A DNA stretch of 45,046 nt, from the NCBI GenBank assembly GCA_017542425.1, contig JAFXXH010000003.1, positions 1 to 45,046 on the forward strand, in the 5' to 3' direction. The notes under the pieces are model-generated. The model worked only from the letters and a program-made list of their open reading frames with translations, did no database searches and had not been told where the DNA came from. Shown piece after piece: positions 8,168 through 16,633 of the stretch (within the stretch, counting starts at the first letter, position 1; every line of letters begins with the position of its first letter). Source of the stretch: Oscillospiraceae bacterium (GTDB lineage: Bacteria; Bacillota; Clostridia; Oscillospirales; Oscillospiraceae). Made by a program: the position numbers and the translations under genes.

Positions 8168-10648
8168 TTACAGTTTCGCGGGAAAAGCCGTTGCCAGTCC
8201 CTCGGAGGCGGGCGCCTGGGCGTCCCCGGCCTCCATGAAGTACAGCCGGGAGGAAAAGTCGGGCATACAGCGGACGCGCTCGTCGTGCCCCACGGCGGCG
8301 AAGCCCTGCCGGAGCGGGACGCCCGCGGTCATGAGCTGCGCGCCGGAGAGGACATGGTCCTCCCGCTCCCCGGGCAGCTTCACCAGTTTCGCCACCAGAT
8401 CGTGCAGGAGGGAGTCGGGCCGGATGTGGATGGGGGCGCTGGTGTTGATGAGGCTGCCAAAGCGCCGCACATCCACCGCTTTCGGCTCGTTGCGGAAGCG
8501 GTAGCGCCGCGCCGGGTCCAGGCCCTTTGCAAAGAAGCGGTCGTTGGGCCGGTTGGCCTGGGCCAGCTCCCGGAAGAAGAGGCCCACAGCGCGGGACTTG
8601 TCCGGGGCGACGCAGCACCACTGGTGGTCGTTTCCGGCGCGGACCCGGTAGAAGTCCCCGAACTGCAGCACCTCCCGCCAGCGGCGGTATGTCTCCACCT
8701 GGGCGCGCAGTTCCTTCCGCTGGGCCGGGGACAGGTCCCGCAGGTCCAGTTCATAGCCCAGCAGCCCGAAGGCGGCCACGGCGAAGCGGCTGTCCAGGGG
8801 GGCGTTCCGCAGGGTCTGATGGTTGGGACAGGCCGAGACGTGGGCGGCCACACAGCTCAGGGGATAGCCGTAGCTGTAAGCCTCCTGCATACGCGCCCGG
8901 GCCAGGGCGTCCGTGTTGTCGCTGGCCCAGATCTGGGGGAAGAAGCAGAGAATGCCCAGGTCGAAGCGGTTGCCGCCGGCGGCGCAGCCCTCGAAGAGGA
9001 TGTCCGGGAAGCGGCGCGTCAGTTCCCCCAGGATGCGGTAGAGGCCCAGGATGTAGCGGTGGGCCGTCTCTCCCTGCCGCCGGGCGGGGAGCTGAGGGGA
9101 GAAGACGTCGGAGAAGTTGCGGTTGTAGTCCCACTTCACATAGCTGATGGGGGCGGAGGAGAAGAGGGCCGTCATCGTCTCGATCAGGTGGTCCTGGACC
9201 GCCGGATTGGCCAGGTCCAGCAGCCGCTGCTGCCGCCCCTCCGCGTGGGGCTGGCCGGGGATGGACATGGCCCAATCCGGGTGCGTCCGAAACAGGGCGC
9301 TGTCGCGGTTCACCATCTCCGGCTCCACCCAGAGGCCGAACTGCATCCCCAGGGCGTTGATCCGGCGGCAGAGCCCCGCCAGCCCGCCGGGCAGCTTTTT
9401 GGGGTCCGGCGTCCAGTCCCCCAGGGCGCGGCTGTCGTCGCTGCGAGAGGTGAACCAGCCGTCGTCCAGCACGAACAGCTCCACGCCGATGTCCCGCCCG
9501 GCTTTTGCCAGGGCGACCAGCCCGCGCTCGGAGATGTCGAAATAGCAGGCCTCCCAACTGTTGAGCAAAATGGGGCGGGTCTTACGCTTCCATCTCCCCC
9601 GCACCACATGCTCCCGCACGAAAAAATGCAGCTTTTGAGAGAGCCCCGTGAAGCCCGCCGGGGCGTGGCAGAGCACGGCCTCCGGGCTTTCAAAGGACTC
9701 CCCCGGGGCCAGGAGCCAGCGGAAGCCCTCCGGCTGGATGCCGCTGACCACGCGGGTCTTGCCGAAGGCGCTGCGCTCCACGGCGGCGTAGTGGCTGCCG
9801 CTGTAGAGCAGGTGAAAGCCCCAGCAGTCCCCGGAGCGTTCCGTGGCGGCGGGGTCGTGGACGATGAAAAAGGGGTTGCAGCGGCTGGAGGAGGCTCCGC
9901 CCCGGGACTCCAGCACCAGCTTCCCGGCGGAAAGCGGGATGCAGTGCCGCTTCATCTCCCGCGCCCAGGCCCCGAAAAAGCCGGTGACGGCCAAAGCGCG
10001 TTCGGGGAGGTCCAGCTGCATGGAGAGAAAGCGCTCGATCTCCACCGGGCCGTCCCCGGTGTTGCGCAGGACGTTCCGGCGACAGAGGCAGTCGCAGTCG
10101 GCCCATAGCCAGTAGTGGGTCTCCAGCGTGAGGCCGCAATTGCGGTCCCGGTAGCTGACGCAGAGGTGCTCCGCCCCAGCCCCCCTCAAAGAGGGGGGTG
10201 GCGCGAAGCGCCGGGGGGAGGGACTCTTACTTAAGTCTCCCTTCTCAACCTCACCCGCCTCCCCATAGCTGCCGGGGAGGGGGCTTTGGGGCGGCTGGGA
10301 ATCGTCTATGCTATGGCTTTGATAGACGAAGTCGCTGGTGCGGCTGCCGTCGGGGTTCACCAGGACCAGCATGGGCTCCCGGCTGTCTCCCTTGCCCGGG
10401 GCGGAGAACTCCAGGCATACGTCCTCCAGGCTCAGCTCCGGGTGCTCGGCGTCATAGACCACGGTGTTCCCCGGGGCAAAGGCCCGCTGTTCCGAGAGGG
10501 CCAGAACCTCCGCCTCCGTCTCCAGCGGGAGGCGGGTGACGCAGCAAAGCTGCTCCGGCTGCCCCGTGGGCAGGATGCGGAAGGCGTAGCTAAGCCCCGG
10601 CGTCTCCAGCACAAAGGCCGGACGCTCCGTCCCAAACACGCGGATCAT
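8168..10648 (-). CDS. GH36 alpha-galactosidase with an in-frame repeat insertion
   Basis: 826 aa. It hydrolyses terminal alpha-1,6-galactosides (melibiose, raffinose) in the cytoplasm, since no signal peptide is present. The N-terminal beta-sandwich domain is followed by a TIM barrel with LDDGWF (about 394-399), GLWVEPEMV, KWDYNR holding the nucleophile Asp507, CAAGGNRFD (about 555-563) and WASDNTDA holding the acid/base Asp577. The start ATG overlaps the symporter stop (ATGA), so import and hydrolysis are coupled. Residues 122-157 derive from a palindromic repeat and are absent from the family pattern, which explains the extra length over the common ~730-790 aa. The insertion lies in the N-terminal domain, away from the active site, so the enzyme is probably active. 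The released galactose would feed galK at 3409. Confidence 0.93.
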   Translation of the reverse strand: MIRVFGTERPAFVLETPGLSYAFRILPTGQPEQLCCVTRLPLETEAEVLALSEQRAFAPGNTVVYDAEHPELSLEDVCLEFSAPGKGDSREPMLVLVNPDGSRTSDFVYQSHSIDDSQPPQSPLPGSYGEAGEVEKGDLSKSPSPRRFAPPPSLRGAGAEHLCVSYRDRNCGLTLETHYWLWADCDCLCRRNVLRNTGDGPVEIERFLSMQLDLPERALAVTGFFGAWAREMKRHCIPLSAGKLVLESRGGASSSRCNPFFIVHDPAATERSGDCWGFHLLYSGSHYAAVERSAFGKTRVVSGIQPEGFRWLLAPGESFESPEAVLCHAPAGFTGLSQKLHFFVREHVVRGRWKRKTRPILLNSWEACYFDISERGLVALAKAGRDIGVELFVLDDGWFTSRSDDSRALGDWTPDPKKLPGGLAGLCRRINALGMQFGLWVEPEMVNRDSALFRTHPDWAMSIPGQPHAEGRQQRLLDLANPAVQDHLIETMTALFSSAPISYVKWDYNRNFSDVFSPQLPARRQGETAHRYILGLYRILGELTRRFPDILFEGCAAGGNRFDLGILCFFPQIWASDNTDALARARMQEAYSYGYPLSCVAAHVSACPNHQTLRNAPLDSRFAVAAFGLLGYELDLRDLSPAQRKELRAQVETYRRWREVLQFGDFYRVRAGNDHQWCCVAPDKSRAVGLFFRELAQANRPNDRFFAKGLDPARRYRFRNEPKAVDVRRFGSLINTSAPIHIRPDSLLHDLVAKLVKLPGEREDHVLSGAQLMTAGVPLRQGFAAVGHDERVRCMPDFSSRLYFMEAGDAQAPASEGLATAFPAKL
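10178..10285. repeat. Palindromic element inserted in frame in the alpha-galactosidase gene
   Basis: 108 bp, exactly 36 codons. The ends are inverted (AGCCCCC at the left, GGGGGCT at the right), and the flanking CCGCCCC and GGGGCGG extend the symmetry to about 10171-10294. Inside are several hairpins: CCCCCCTC-AAA-GAGGGGGG, GGCGC-GAA-GCGCC, and CCTCCCC/GGGGAGG. The encoded stretch is rich in Pro, Ser, Gly and Arg and interrupts the DFVYxSHxI...LPGxY region of the GH36 N-terminal domain. This architecture matches short non-autonomous palindromic repeats usually found between genes. Confidence 0.7.
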
Positions 10649-12093
10649 GCGTCCGCTTCCCCGCCGCGCAGCGCGCCGATTTTGGACAGGATCTCCCGCT
10701 CATTGTAGAAGAGGAAGAGCACCGCACCGATCAGGCAGGCCACAGTGGCCACCGCAGCCGCCGTGCGGTAGGGGCCCTGGATTTGCAGCTGGAGCTCCTG
10801 AGAGAGCTGTTCCATCCCTGCGCCGTCCGTGTGGGCCTGGACAATGGCCACGGCGGCGGCGGTGATGGAGGTGTAGATCAGCATACTGAGGGCCTGACCC
10901 AGCTTCATGGCGAAGGTCCGGGCGGCGAAGAACATGCCGCTGCGGTCCTCCCCGGTCTCCAGGGTGTTCAGCTCGGACACGTCCGCCACGCAGGCCTGGG
11001 GCAGGATGCCCAGAATGGCCATGGGGATGCCCGCCGTCACTGCCACCAGGAAGCCCCAGCTCATGCCGGTCCCGGCCACGGAGGTGATGAAAAACACGGC
11101 GGCGTAGGCGAAAAAGCCCACCACGATGATCCGCTTTTTGCCCAGCCGGGGGGCCAGGCGGTTCACCAGGGGATAGAGGCAGAGGGACACCACCGTCATC
11201 ACCACGGTGAGCAGGAAGGTGTTCTCCGCCGGGATCAGCATCAGGCGGGTCTCAAAGTCCGCCAGCCCGGTCTGGAACAGGGTCACGGCAAAGAAGTAGA
11301 TCACGTCCGCGTAGACAAAGCGGCGGAACTGCCGGTTGCGGTAGGTCAGGACCAGGGAGCGGAAGACCGGGGACTGGACGGGTTTGCCCTCGATGTAGTC
11401 CCGCTCGCGGATGTACAGGGCGGGCACCAGCATGGCCACGGCGGCCAGGGCGCACATGATGCCGATGGCGATGCGCAGGGCGTTCTCCTGACTGCCCGCC
11501 ATGCCCTCCAGCGCGCCGGAGAGGGAGGGCACCAGCGTTGCCAGGGAGAAGCCCGCGATGTAGGTGAAGGAGATGTAGGTGGAGACGTTGATGCGGTGCT
11601 TCTGCGTGTCCCCCAGCTCCGCGATCAGAGCGTTGTAGGGGGTGCAGTAGATGGTCATCAGCAGATAGAACAGCATCAGCAGCGCGAACATGATGGCGTT
11701 GTTGGCCGCCAGGCTCTCCGTCTGGGGCAGCACGAACACGGCCACGGTGACCAGGGCGAAGGGAATGGCGGCCGCCCGCAGGAAGGGGATGCGCCGTCCG
11801 CCTTTGAAGGCGGCCCGGTCGGACCAGCTTGCCACCAGCGGGTCGGTGACCGCGTCGAAGAGACGGCCCACCATGGTGATCAGACCGAAGAGGGTGATGG
11901 AAGCCAGGATGGGGTTCTGGGTGATGAACTGGCCGAAGATGCCGTTGGTCTCGCCGGGGCTGTGGACGCCGGTGTACAGGTGGACCAGCCAGGTGGAGAT
12001 GATGCCGGAGAGCAGGCTCCAGCCGAACTGCCCCACCGCGAAGATCCACAGCAGCTTGTTGGTGATGGTTTTTTTGGGGGTGAATTGTGCCAT
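10645..12093 (-). CDS. GPH-family sugar:cation symporter (MelB-like)
   Basis: 482 aa with about 12 hydrophobic segments. The glycoside-pentoside-hexuronide signature is visible in FDAVTDPLVASWSDR followed by GRRIPFL (residues ~75-100), where acidic residues bind the coupling cation in MelB. It probably imports an alpha-galactoside with Na+ or H+ across the plasma membrane. It is coupled by a 4-nt overlap to the alpha-galactosidase downstream and follows an unrecognised GT-B-like gene by 73 nt. Start ATG 12093 has AGAGGAG at 8 nt. The substrate is inferred only from the neighbour. Confidence 0.88.
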   Translation of the reverse strand: MAQFTPKKTITNKLLWIFAVGQFGWSLLSGIISTWLVHLYTGVHSPGETNGIFGQFITQNPILASITLFGLITMVGRLFDAVTDPLVASWSDRAAFKGGRRIPFLRAAAIPFALVTVAVFVLPQTESLAANNAIMFALLMLFYLLMTIYCTPYNALIAELGDTQKHRINVSTYISFTYIAGFSLATLVPSLSGALEGMAGSQENALRIAIGIMCALAAVAMLVPALYIRERDYIEGKPVQSPVFRSLVLTYRNRQFRRFVYADVIYFFAVTLFQTGLADFETRLMLIPAENTFLLTVVMTVVSLCLYPLVNRLAPRLGKKRIIVVGFFAYAAVFFITSVAGTGMSWGFLVAVTAGIPMAILGILPQACVADVSELNTLETGEDRSGMFFAARTFAMKLGQALSMLIYTSITAAAVAIVQAHTDGAGMEQLSQELQLQIQGPYRTAAAVATVACLIGAVLFLFYNEREILSKIGALRGGEADA

Positions 12094-12166
12094 GTCGAAT
12101 GCTCCTCTCTTTTCGATCCGGTTCCTTGTTGTAATCAGGCGGCGGGTATGGCCCCGCCGCCTGGAA

Positions 12167-13636
12167 TTACCCCTGTTTCAAGCGCATCGCCAGTTCCACG
12201 GCCCGGTAGGCCCCGTCGTAGAGGCCGCGCCTGCGGTTTTCCTGGATGCAGTCGCACATCTCCCCCAGCATTCTGTCGCTGTCCAGAAACAGGTCCAGCA
12301 TCTGCAGGGTGTGGGGGATGTCCTCGCACTCCGGTGTGCCGTCGCCCAGCTCGGCGGCGTGGATCGCGCCCCAGCGCTCGTGGCCGCCGATGCGCTTGAG
12401 AAAGAGCTTCGGCACCGGATAAAAGGCCAGCTCGCTGGGCTTGGTCACCAGCACGTCGCAGACGCGCAGCAGCAGATTGGTGGAGTAGACCGCCTGGAAG
12501 ATGTCCGTGTGGCAGAACACATGGACGCCCCGCACGTCCCCCTCCAGGGCCGCCCGGCAGAAGCGCTCTGTCTCCGCCCAGTCGTCGAAGTGGGTCTCGG
12601 CCACGCCCTCCAGCCCCGGCACGGCGGCGCAGAGATCGTCCCAGACCGCCCGGTAGTCCCCGATGTTCAGCAGCAGCGCCGCCTCTCCGCGCATGATCCG
12701 GGGGCGCAGGTGGCGGGCAATGGCGGCGAAGGTCTCCTTTTGGGCACCGGCCCCGCCGATGCTCAGCAGGAAGCGCAGGGGCTGCCCCCGCCCACAGCGC
12801 GCCAGCCGGGCGGCGCAGTCCGTGGGGATGTTCTCCACCAGCTCGTGGTCTACATAGTGCCCGGTGCAGACCAGGGAGTCCTCCGGCATGGGCTTCAGGA
12901 CCTCCCGCCCCCGCATCCCGTTCAGGACCCGGTAGCCCAGATAGCTCTGGCGGGTCTGGACCGTGTGGACGCTGCCCTCGGCCAGGTGCAGGGCCATGGG
13001 CCAGTTGTCGGGAATGGCGTTCACCACATGGCGCATCCCGGCGTGCAGCGCGGCCTGGGCCGGCCAGACGTGGGTGGCGATCAGGGGGATGTCCTTCGGC
13101 ACATTGCGAAACACCGGGGCCATCAGCTCCGCGTTCTTCTGGTCGGCGGCGTTGTAGGAAAGACGGCGAAAGCCCTCGTAGTTCAGCGGCTCCCAGAAGA
13201 AGCGGTTGAACAGGCGGCTACGCTGGCTGAGGCGGGAGCCCATGGAGTAGAGCGCGTTCTGCGCGCCGATGATCTTCGTGCAGGTGGTGTCCGGGTAGCT
13301 GTTCAGGTCCATCCAATAGGGCTGATAGCCCAGGGCGTGGGCGGCGGAGGCCATGGCCATGGAGATGCGGTAGTGGCCGAAGCCCATGCGGATGTTCCCC
13401 ACGATGATCCCCCGGTCCGGGTCGAACGCCGCGTCAGAGTCCGTCCCCTCGTTCACCCGCAGGTCCAGCACGCCCAGGGGAGCGTAGAGCGTGGCGTTGC
13501 GCCGCAGCTTCACCGGGTAGTCCCGGTCGCTGTCGTCCCCGAAGCGCCGGAGATATTTCGCCCTGGAGGCCAGGGCCTTGCGGTAGTCCCGTTCCGGGAT
13601 CTCGTTGCCGAAAATGATTTTTGCCCGATCGTCCAT
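12167..13636 (-). CDS. Unrecognised protein with GT-B glycosyltransferase-like features
   Basis: 489 aa, soluble, no signal peptide. I do not recognise the family. An N-terminal GNIRMGFGHYR loop (about residues 75-85) resembles the glycine-rich start of MurG/MGDG-synthase-like GT-B enzymes. A second half with LLSIGGAGAQKETF (about 290-305) and a late VTKPSELAFYP (about 430-440) resembles their nucleotide-sugar-binding C-terminal domain. A glycosyltransferase or a phosphorylase-like enzyme is possible; nothing proves catalysis. ATG 13636 is chosen for GGAGGACAAGGC immediately upstream; the frame is open further, through a repeat, but that part is repeat-derived. It sits between a zinc-ribbon/SLH gene and the symporter, 73 nt before the latter, so it may act on the imported sugar or on an envelope glycan. 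Confidence 0.6.
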   Translation of the reverse strand: MDDRAKIIFGNEIPERDYRKALASRAKYLRRFGDDSDRDYPVKLRRNATLYAPLGVLDLRVNEGTDSDAAFDPDRGIIVGNIRMGFGHYRISMAMASAAHALGYQPYWMDLNSYPDTTCTKIIGAQNALYSMGSRLSQRSRLFNRFFWEPLNYEGFRRLSYNAADQKNAELMAPVFRNVPKDIPLIATHVWPAQAALHAGMRHVVNAIPDNWPMALHLAEGSVHTVQTRQSYLGYRVLNGMRGREVLKPMPEDSLVCTGHYVDHELVENIPTDCAARLARCGRGQPLRFLLSIGGAGAQKETFAAIARHLRPRIMRGEAALLLNIGDYRAVWDDLCAAVPGLEGVAETHFDDWAETERFCRAALEGDVRGVHVFCHTDIFQAVYSTNLLLRVCDVLVTKPSELAFYPVPKLFLKRIGGHERWGAIHAAELGDGTPECEDIPHTLQMLDLFLDSDRMLGEMCDCIQENRRRGLYDGAYRAVELAMRLKQG

Positions 13637-13650
13637 GCCTTGTCCTCCTC

Positions 13651-13700
13651 GTAGGGCGGGGGCAAGCCCCCGCCTCCCCATCCGGGGGCTTGCCCCCGCC
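13651..13700. repeat. Pair of inverted G/C hairpins, GTAGGG repeat family
   Basis: GTAGGGC leads into GGCGGGGGC-AA-GCCCCCGCC (13655-13674). Ten bases on, GGGGGC-TT-GCCCCC (13684-13697) is the same stem in opposite orientation. It shares the GTAGGG entry box with the modules near 35 kb and 38.6 kb, but lacks the GGCGAATCCGCA end. It lies between two genes of the same operon. Confidence 0.55.
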
Positions 13701-13718
13701 GACCCTGCCGCGCCCATG

Positions 13719-15152
13719 TCAGTTCAGCCGAAACAGCCAAAAGTCGTTGGGGTTGTAGATCTCGTACAGGTGGGTGCCCTCCGGGTCGTAGACGGCGTCC
13801 ACCATGAACCCCGCCACGAAGCCGTCGTAGCCTGTGGGAACCTGGATGTCATAGGTGTAGCGGTAGAGATAGCGCTCCGGCGTCTCCCGGACGAAGCGCC
13901 CGTTCAGTTCGGTCTCTTCCCCGTTCCAGTGGATGCGGGCGGTGAATTCCCCCTGTTCATCGAAGACGCAGGTCTCGTCGAACAGGCGGATGTGGTAGTA
14001 GTCGGTGCGGCAGTATTTCAGACTGGCCACGCCGTAGCTGTTGGCGTTCATGCCCCGGAAGTCCAGGGTGAAGGTGACGGAGCGCCACTCGTGCCCGGCT
14101 TTCGGCGCGTGGCGGTCGTCGGACTGGAAGACCTCGTAGCGCTCCACCGTCATGGTGCCGGGGATGACGTAGCCGTAGCGGTTGTAGTCCACGGAGCTGA
14201 CGGTCACCGGCACGCCCACCTCTATGTCGCAGAGAATGCCCAGCTTTTCAAAGTCCGGCGCGGTGTCCCGGTTCTGATATTCTGTCCCCTCGCCGAAGAC
14301 CCGGTAGAGAAAGGTCAGCATCTGGGCCTTGTTCACCGCCGCCCAGGCGCCGAAGCAGCCGTCGCCGATGCCGGAGCTGACGCCGCTGCGGTAGGCCCAG
14401 AGGGCCGCGTCGTAGAAGTAGTCATAGGTGGAGATGTCCGAGAAGGGGCAGGGCTCCGTCCCTTGGACTTCCTCGGCCAGCCCCGTGTTCAGGGCCACCC
14501 GGTAAAGGATGGTGAGGGCCTGGGCGCGGGTGATGAGGTCGCCGGGGTAGAAGCGGGCGTCCTCGGATTCGGAGATCACGCCCTGTTCCAGGGCCCAGAG
14601 TACGGGGGAGTAAAACCAGATGCCGGACTTCACGTCGGCATAGGGGCTTCTGGCCCGGCTGGGATGGGGGGACCCCACGGCGCGGTAGAGGAAGGTCAGC
14701 GCCTGGGCGCGGGTGCAGCCGTCCTGGGGCCGGAACAGCGGCCCGGAGCCGGAGGCGACGCCCTCGTCAATGGCCCAGGCGATGGGCTGGAAGAAGGGGT
14801 CGCTTTCGATCACGTCCACAAAGGGGTTGCGGAAGGTGGGGACGCGGGGCGTCGCCGCCGGGGGCGGCGTGGGCGCGGGAGTCTCCATCGGTGCGGCGGC
14901 CAGGAGCTGCTGGCTGGCTTCCGGCTCCGGCAGTTCCTCCGCCTGGCTGCGGAAAAAGCCAGGGGTCACGAAGCCGGTGAACAGCAGCGCCGTCAGCAGC
15001 GCAAACACGCCCACGAAGGCCGCAAAGGTGCCGAAGCCGTGCCCCTGTTTGGGCACAGGCTCGGCCAGCGGGGGCAGCTTCTGACCGCAGTAGTGGCAGC
15101 TGTGTGCCCGGGGGCGGTTCGTTCTGCCGCAGAGCGGGCAAGTTCTCTCCAT
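13719..15152 (-). CDS. Membrane protein: zinc ribbon, one transmembrane segment, SLH repeats
   Basis: 477 aa. Residues 4-22 form a zinc ribbon (CPLCG...CHYCG). A single hydrophobic segment at about 40-60 crosses the membrane. Residues ~95-300 hold three SLH units (SGSGPLFRPQDGCTRAQALTFLYR, split as SGPLFRP and CTRAQALTF, and two similar). The C-terminal ~180 residues look like a beta-rich domain I do not recognise. The predicted topology is zinc ribbon inside and SLH outside. Start 15152 is preferred to 15173 because AAGGAGG stands 7 nt before it. It follows the transglutaminase-like lipoprotein gene by 32 nt, so both are likely in one envelope-related operon. Confidence 0.78.
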   Translation of the reverse strand: MERTCPLCGRTNRPRAHSCHYCGQKLPPLAEPVPKQGHGFGTFAAFVGVFALLTALLFTGFVTPGFFRSQAEELPEPEASQQLLAAAPMETPAPTPPPAATPRVPTFRNPFVDVIESDPFFQPIAWAIDEGVASGSGPLFRPQDGCTRAQALTFLYRAVGSPHPSRARSPYADVKSGIWFYSPVLWALEQGVISESEDARFYPGDLITRAQALTILYRVALNTGLAEEVQGTEPCPFSDISTYDYFYDAALWAYRSGVSSGIGDGCFGAWAAVNKAQMLTFLYRVFGEGTEYQNRDTAPDFEKLGILCDIEVGVPVTVSSVDYNRYGYVIPGTMTVERYEVFQSDDRHAPKAGHEWRSVTFTLDFRGMNANSYGVASLKYCRTDYYHIRLFDETCVFDEQGEFTARIHWNGEETELNGRFVRETPERYLYRYTYDIQVPTGYDGFVAGFMVDAVYDPEGTHLYEIYNPNDFWLFRLN

Positions 15153-15184
15153 ACCGTTTCCTCCTTGTTCCATCGTGCGCCGAC

Positions 15185-16396
15185 TCAGGTCGTGCCGTCC
15201 AGGACGCCGGTCAGCGGGGTCTTGTCCTCCCAGCGGTAGCGCGTCCCCGTCGCTTCGGGGACGGCCTGCTCGTCCCAGAAATGGTTGTGCCGGATGTCCC
15301 CGGCTGTGACATTAAAATAGACATGGTGAAAGGACGCGGGCAGCTCCCGGCTGGAGAGCGGGTCATCCCAGGTCACGTCCACCACATACCAGTCCCCGTC
15401 CAGCAGCACCTGGTTCCAGGCGTGCTCGCCGTACTCCAGGCCGTTGTCGCTGTGCCCGGCCACGCTGAGGCAGGGAATACCCACCAGGTCCATCAGAAGC
15501 TGAAAACTGCCGGTGTAGCCCTCGCAGATGCCCAGGCCGTGGACCAGGGCCCCGTAGGGGTTGTCGTCGTCCGGGTCGGGCACGCCGCCGTAGCGCTCCA
15601 GCGTGGCCGTGTCGTAGGCGATGTGGTCCACCATCCAGTCGTGGATGGCAAGCTCCAGCTCCGGCAGCGTCTGATCGGGGCGGGAGACCTCCGCCAGCAG
15701 CGCCGCCGCCGCGTCCAGGATCGCCCGGTCCTTCTCGTGCAGGTCGGACCAGTTGCTGCGCGCCCAGGCCGCCGTCAGCCGGTCGCGGTCATAGCGCCAG
15801 TCCTCTGCCGGGGCCTCCGTGGGCGCGGGCGTGGGCTGCGCGGTCTCCTCCGGGCTCAGGAGCGCGTCGGGCAGCTGCTCCGGGGGCGGCTGGGTGAAGC
15901 AGCGGGCAAAGTCCCGCTCCGCCGTCTCCGGTTCCGGACAGACGAACAGGGCGCAGAGCGTGCCCCGGCCCAGCACCGCCGCACGGCGCAGCAGCGCCTC
16001 CTGCTCCGGCGCGTAGCCGGTAAAGTCGATGGTGCGGGCGGCGCGATAGGCCTCCAGGGCCTCGGCGGCCCGGACGGTCTCCCCGGCGTCGGACAGCCGC
16101 AGCACGGAAAACTCCAGGGCATTGGCCCCCTCCGCCAGCACCAGCGCCCCGTCCGCCACGGCGGCGGCGTCCAGCTCCAGACGGGCCAGCCAGAGGGCAA
16201 AGGCCGCGTCCCCGGGCCGGTAAAGATGCAGCGTCGGCGCATCCGCCGTCCCGTCCGCCTGGACGGAGGGGAGCGGTTGCCCGGACGCCACGGTCAGGGC
16301 GATCTGGACCGGCGTCCAGTCCGTTTCCTCCGCCGCCGGGGCGGCGCAGGCGGCCAGCAGCAGCGCCAGACACAGACACAGTGACAGCAGCTTCAT
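15185..16396 (-). CDS. Transglutaminase-like lipoprotein
   Basis: 403 aa. Lipoprotein signal with lipobox LAAC (Cys17), so it is anchored on the outer face of the membrane. The C-terminal transglutaminase/protease-like domain shows the full triad: Cys291 in GICEGYT, His325 in GEHAWN, Asp340 in VDVTWDDP. This fold includes peptidases and cross-linking enzymes; which activity applies is unknown. The middle region (20-270) is unrecognised. ATG 16396 has GGGAGGAACTCTGCC before it and is the only start giving a signal peptide. It is the first gene of a possible five-gene minus-strand unit running to the alpha-galactosidase, from the promoter at 16469-16497. Confidence 0.85.
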   Translation of the reverse strand: MKLLSLCLCLALLLAACAAPAAEETDWTPVQIALTVASGQPLPSVQADGTADAPTLHLYRPGDAAFALWLARLELDAAAVADGALVLAEGANALEFSVLRLSDAGETVRAAEALEAYRAARTIDFTGYAPEQEALLRRAAVLGRGTLCALFVCPEPETAERDFARCFTQPPPEQLPDALLSPEETAQPTPAPTEAPAEDWRYDRDRLTAAWARSNWSDLHEKDRAILDAAAALLAEVSRPDQTLPELELAIHDWMVDHIAYDTATLERYGGVPDPDDDNPYGALVHGLGICEGYTGSFQLLMDLVGIPCLSVAGHSDNGLEYGEHAWNQVLLDGDWYVVDVTWDDPLSSRELPASFHHVYFNVTAGDIRHNHFWDEQAVPEATGTRYRWEDKTPLTGVLDGTT

Positions 16397-16468
16397 GGCA
16401 GAGTTCCTCCCGCCTCCGGTTTTTTTCGCCGCAGCGGCGGGGTTTTCCCGCGGCTGCATGATATTCAA

Positions 16469-16497
16469 AGTATAGCTCGAAGGGCCGCGAAAAGCAA
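16469..16497 (-). promoter_or_regulatory. Promoter of the transglutaminase-lipoprotein operon
   Basis: Minus strand: -35 TTGCTT, a 17-bp spacer, -10 TATACT (16474-16469). The leader of about 65 nt includes a GC-rich CCGCCGC/GCGGCG hairpin followed by seven A residues (minus strand). Confidence 0.6.
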
Positions 16498-16570
16498 GGC
16501 CAAGATGCGAAGAAGCGCGGGGGCGGTTTTTGTGCGCTTTTTGATTTCCCGCCCGCCGGACAAAAAAACC

Positions 16571-16599
16571 TTTTTTCGTCCGGGAATTTGTGGTATTCT
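16571..16599 (+). promoter_or_regulatory. Possible promoter of the GT39/phosphoesterase operon
   Basis: Extended -10 TGGTATTCT (TATTCT at 16594-16599) with a weak -35 TTTTTT at 17 bp. A CCGGAC/GTCCGG hairpin overlaps the -35 region. Tentative. Confidence 0.4.
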
Positions 16600-16633
16600 G
16601 TTTCCGTATCCTGTTTTCTGGGAGGTTTGGGCC

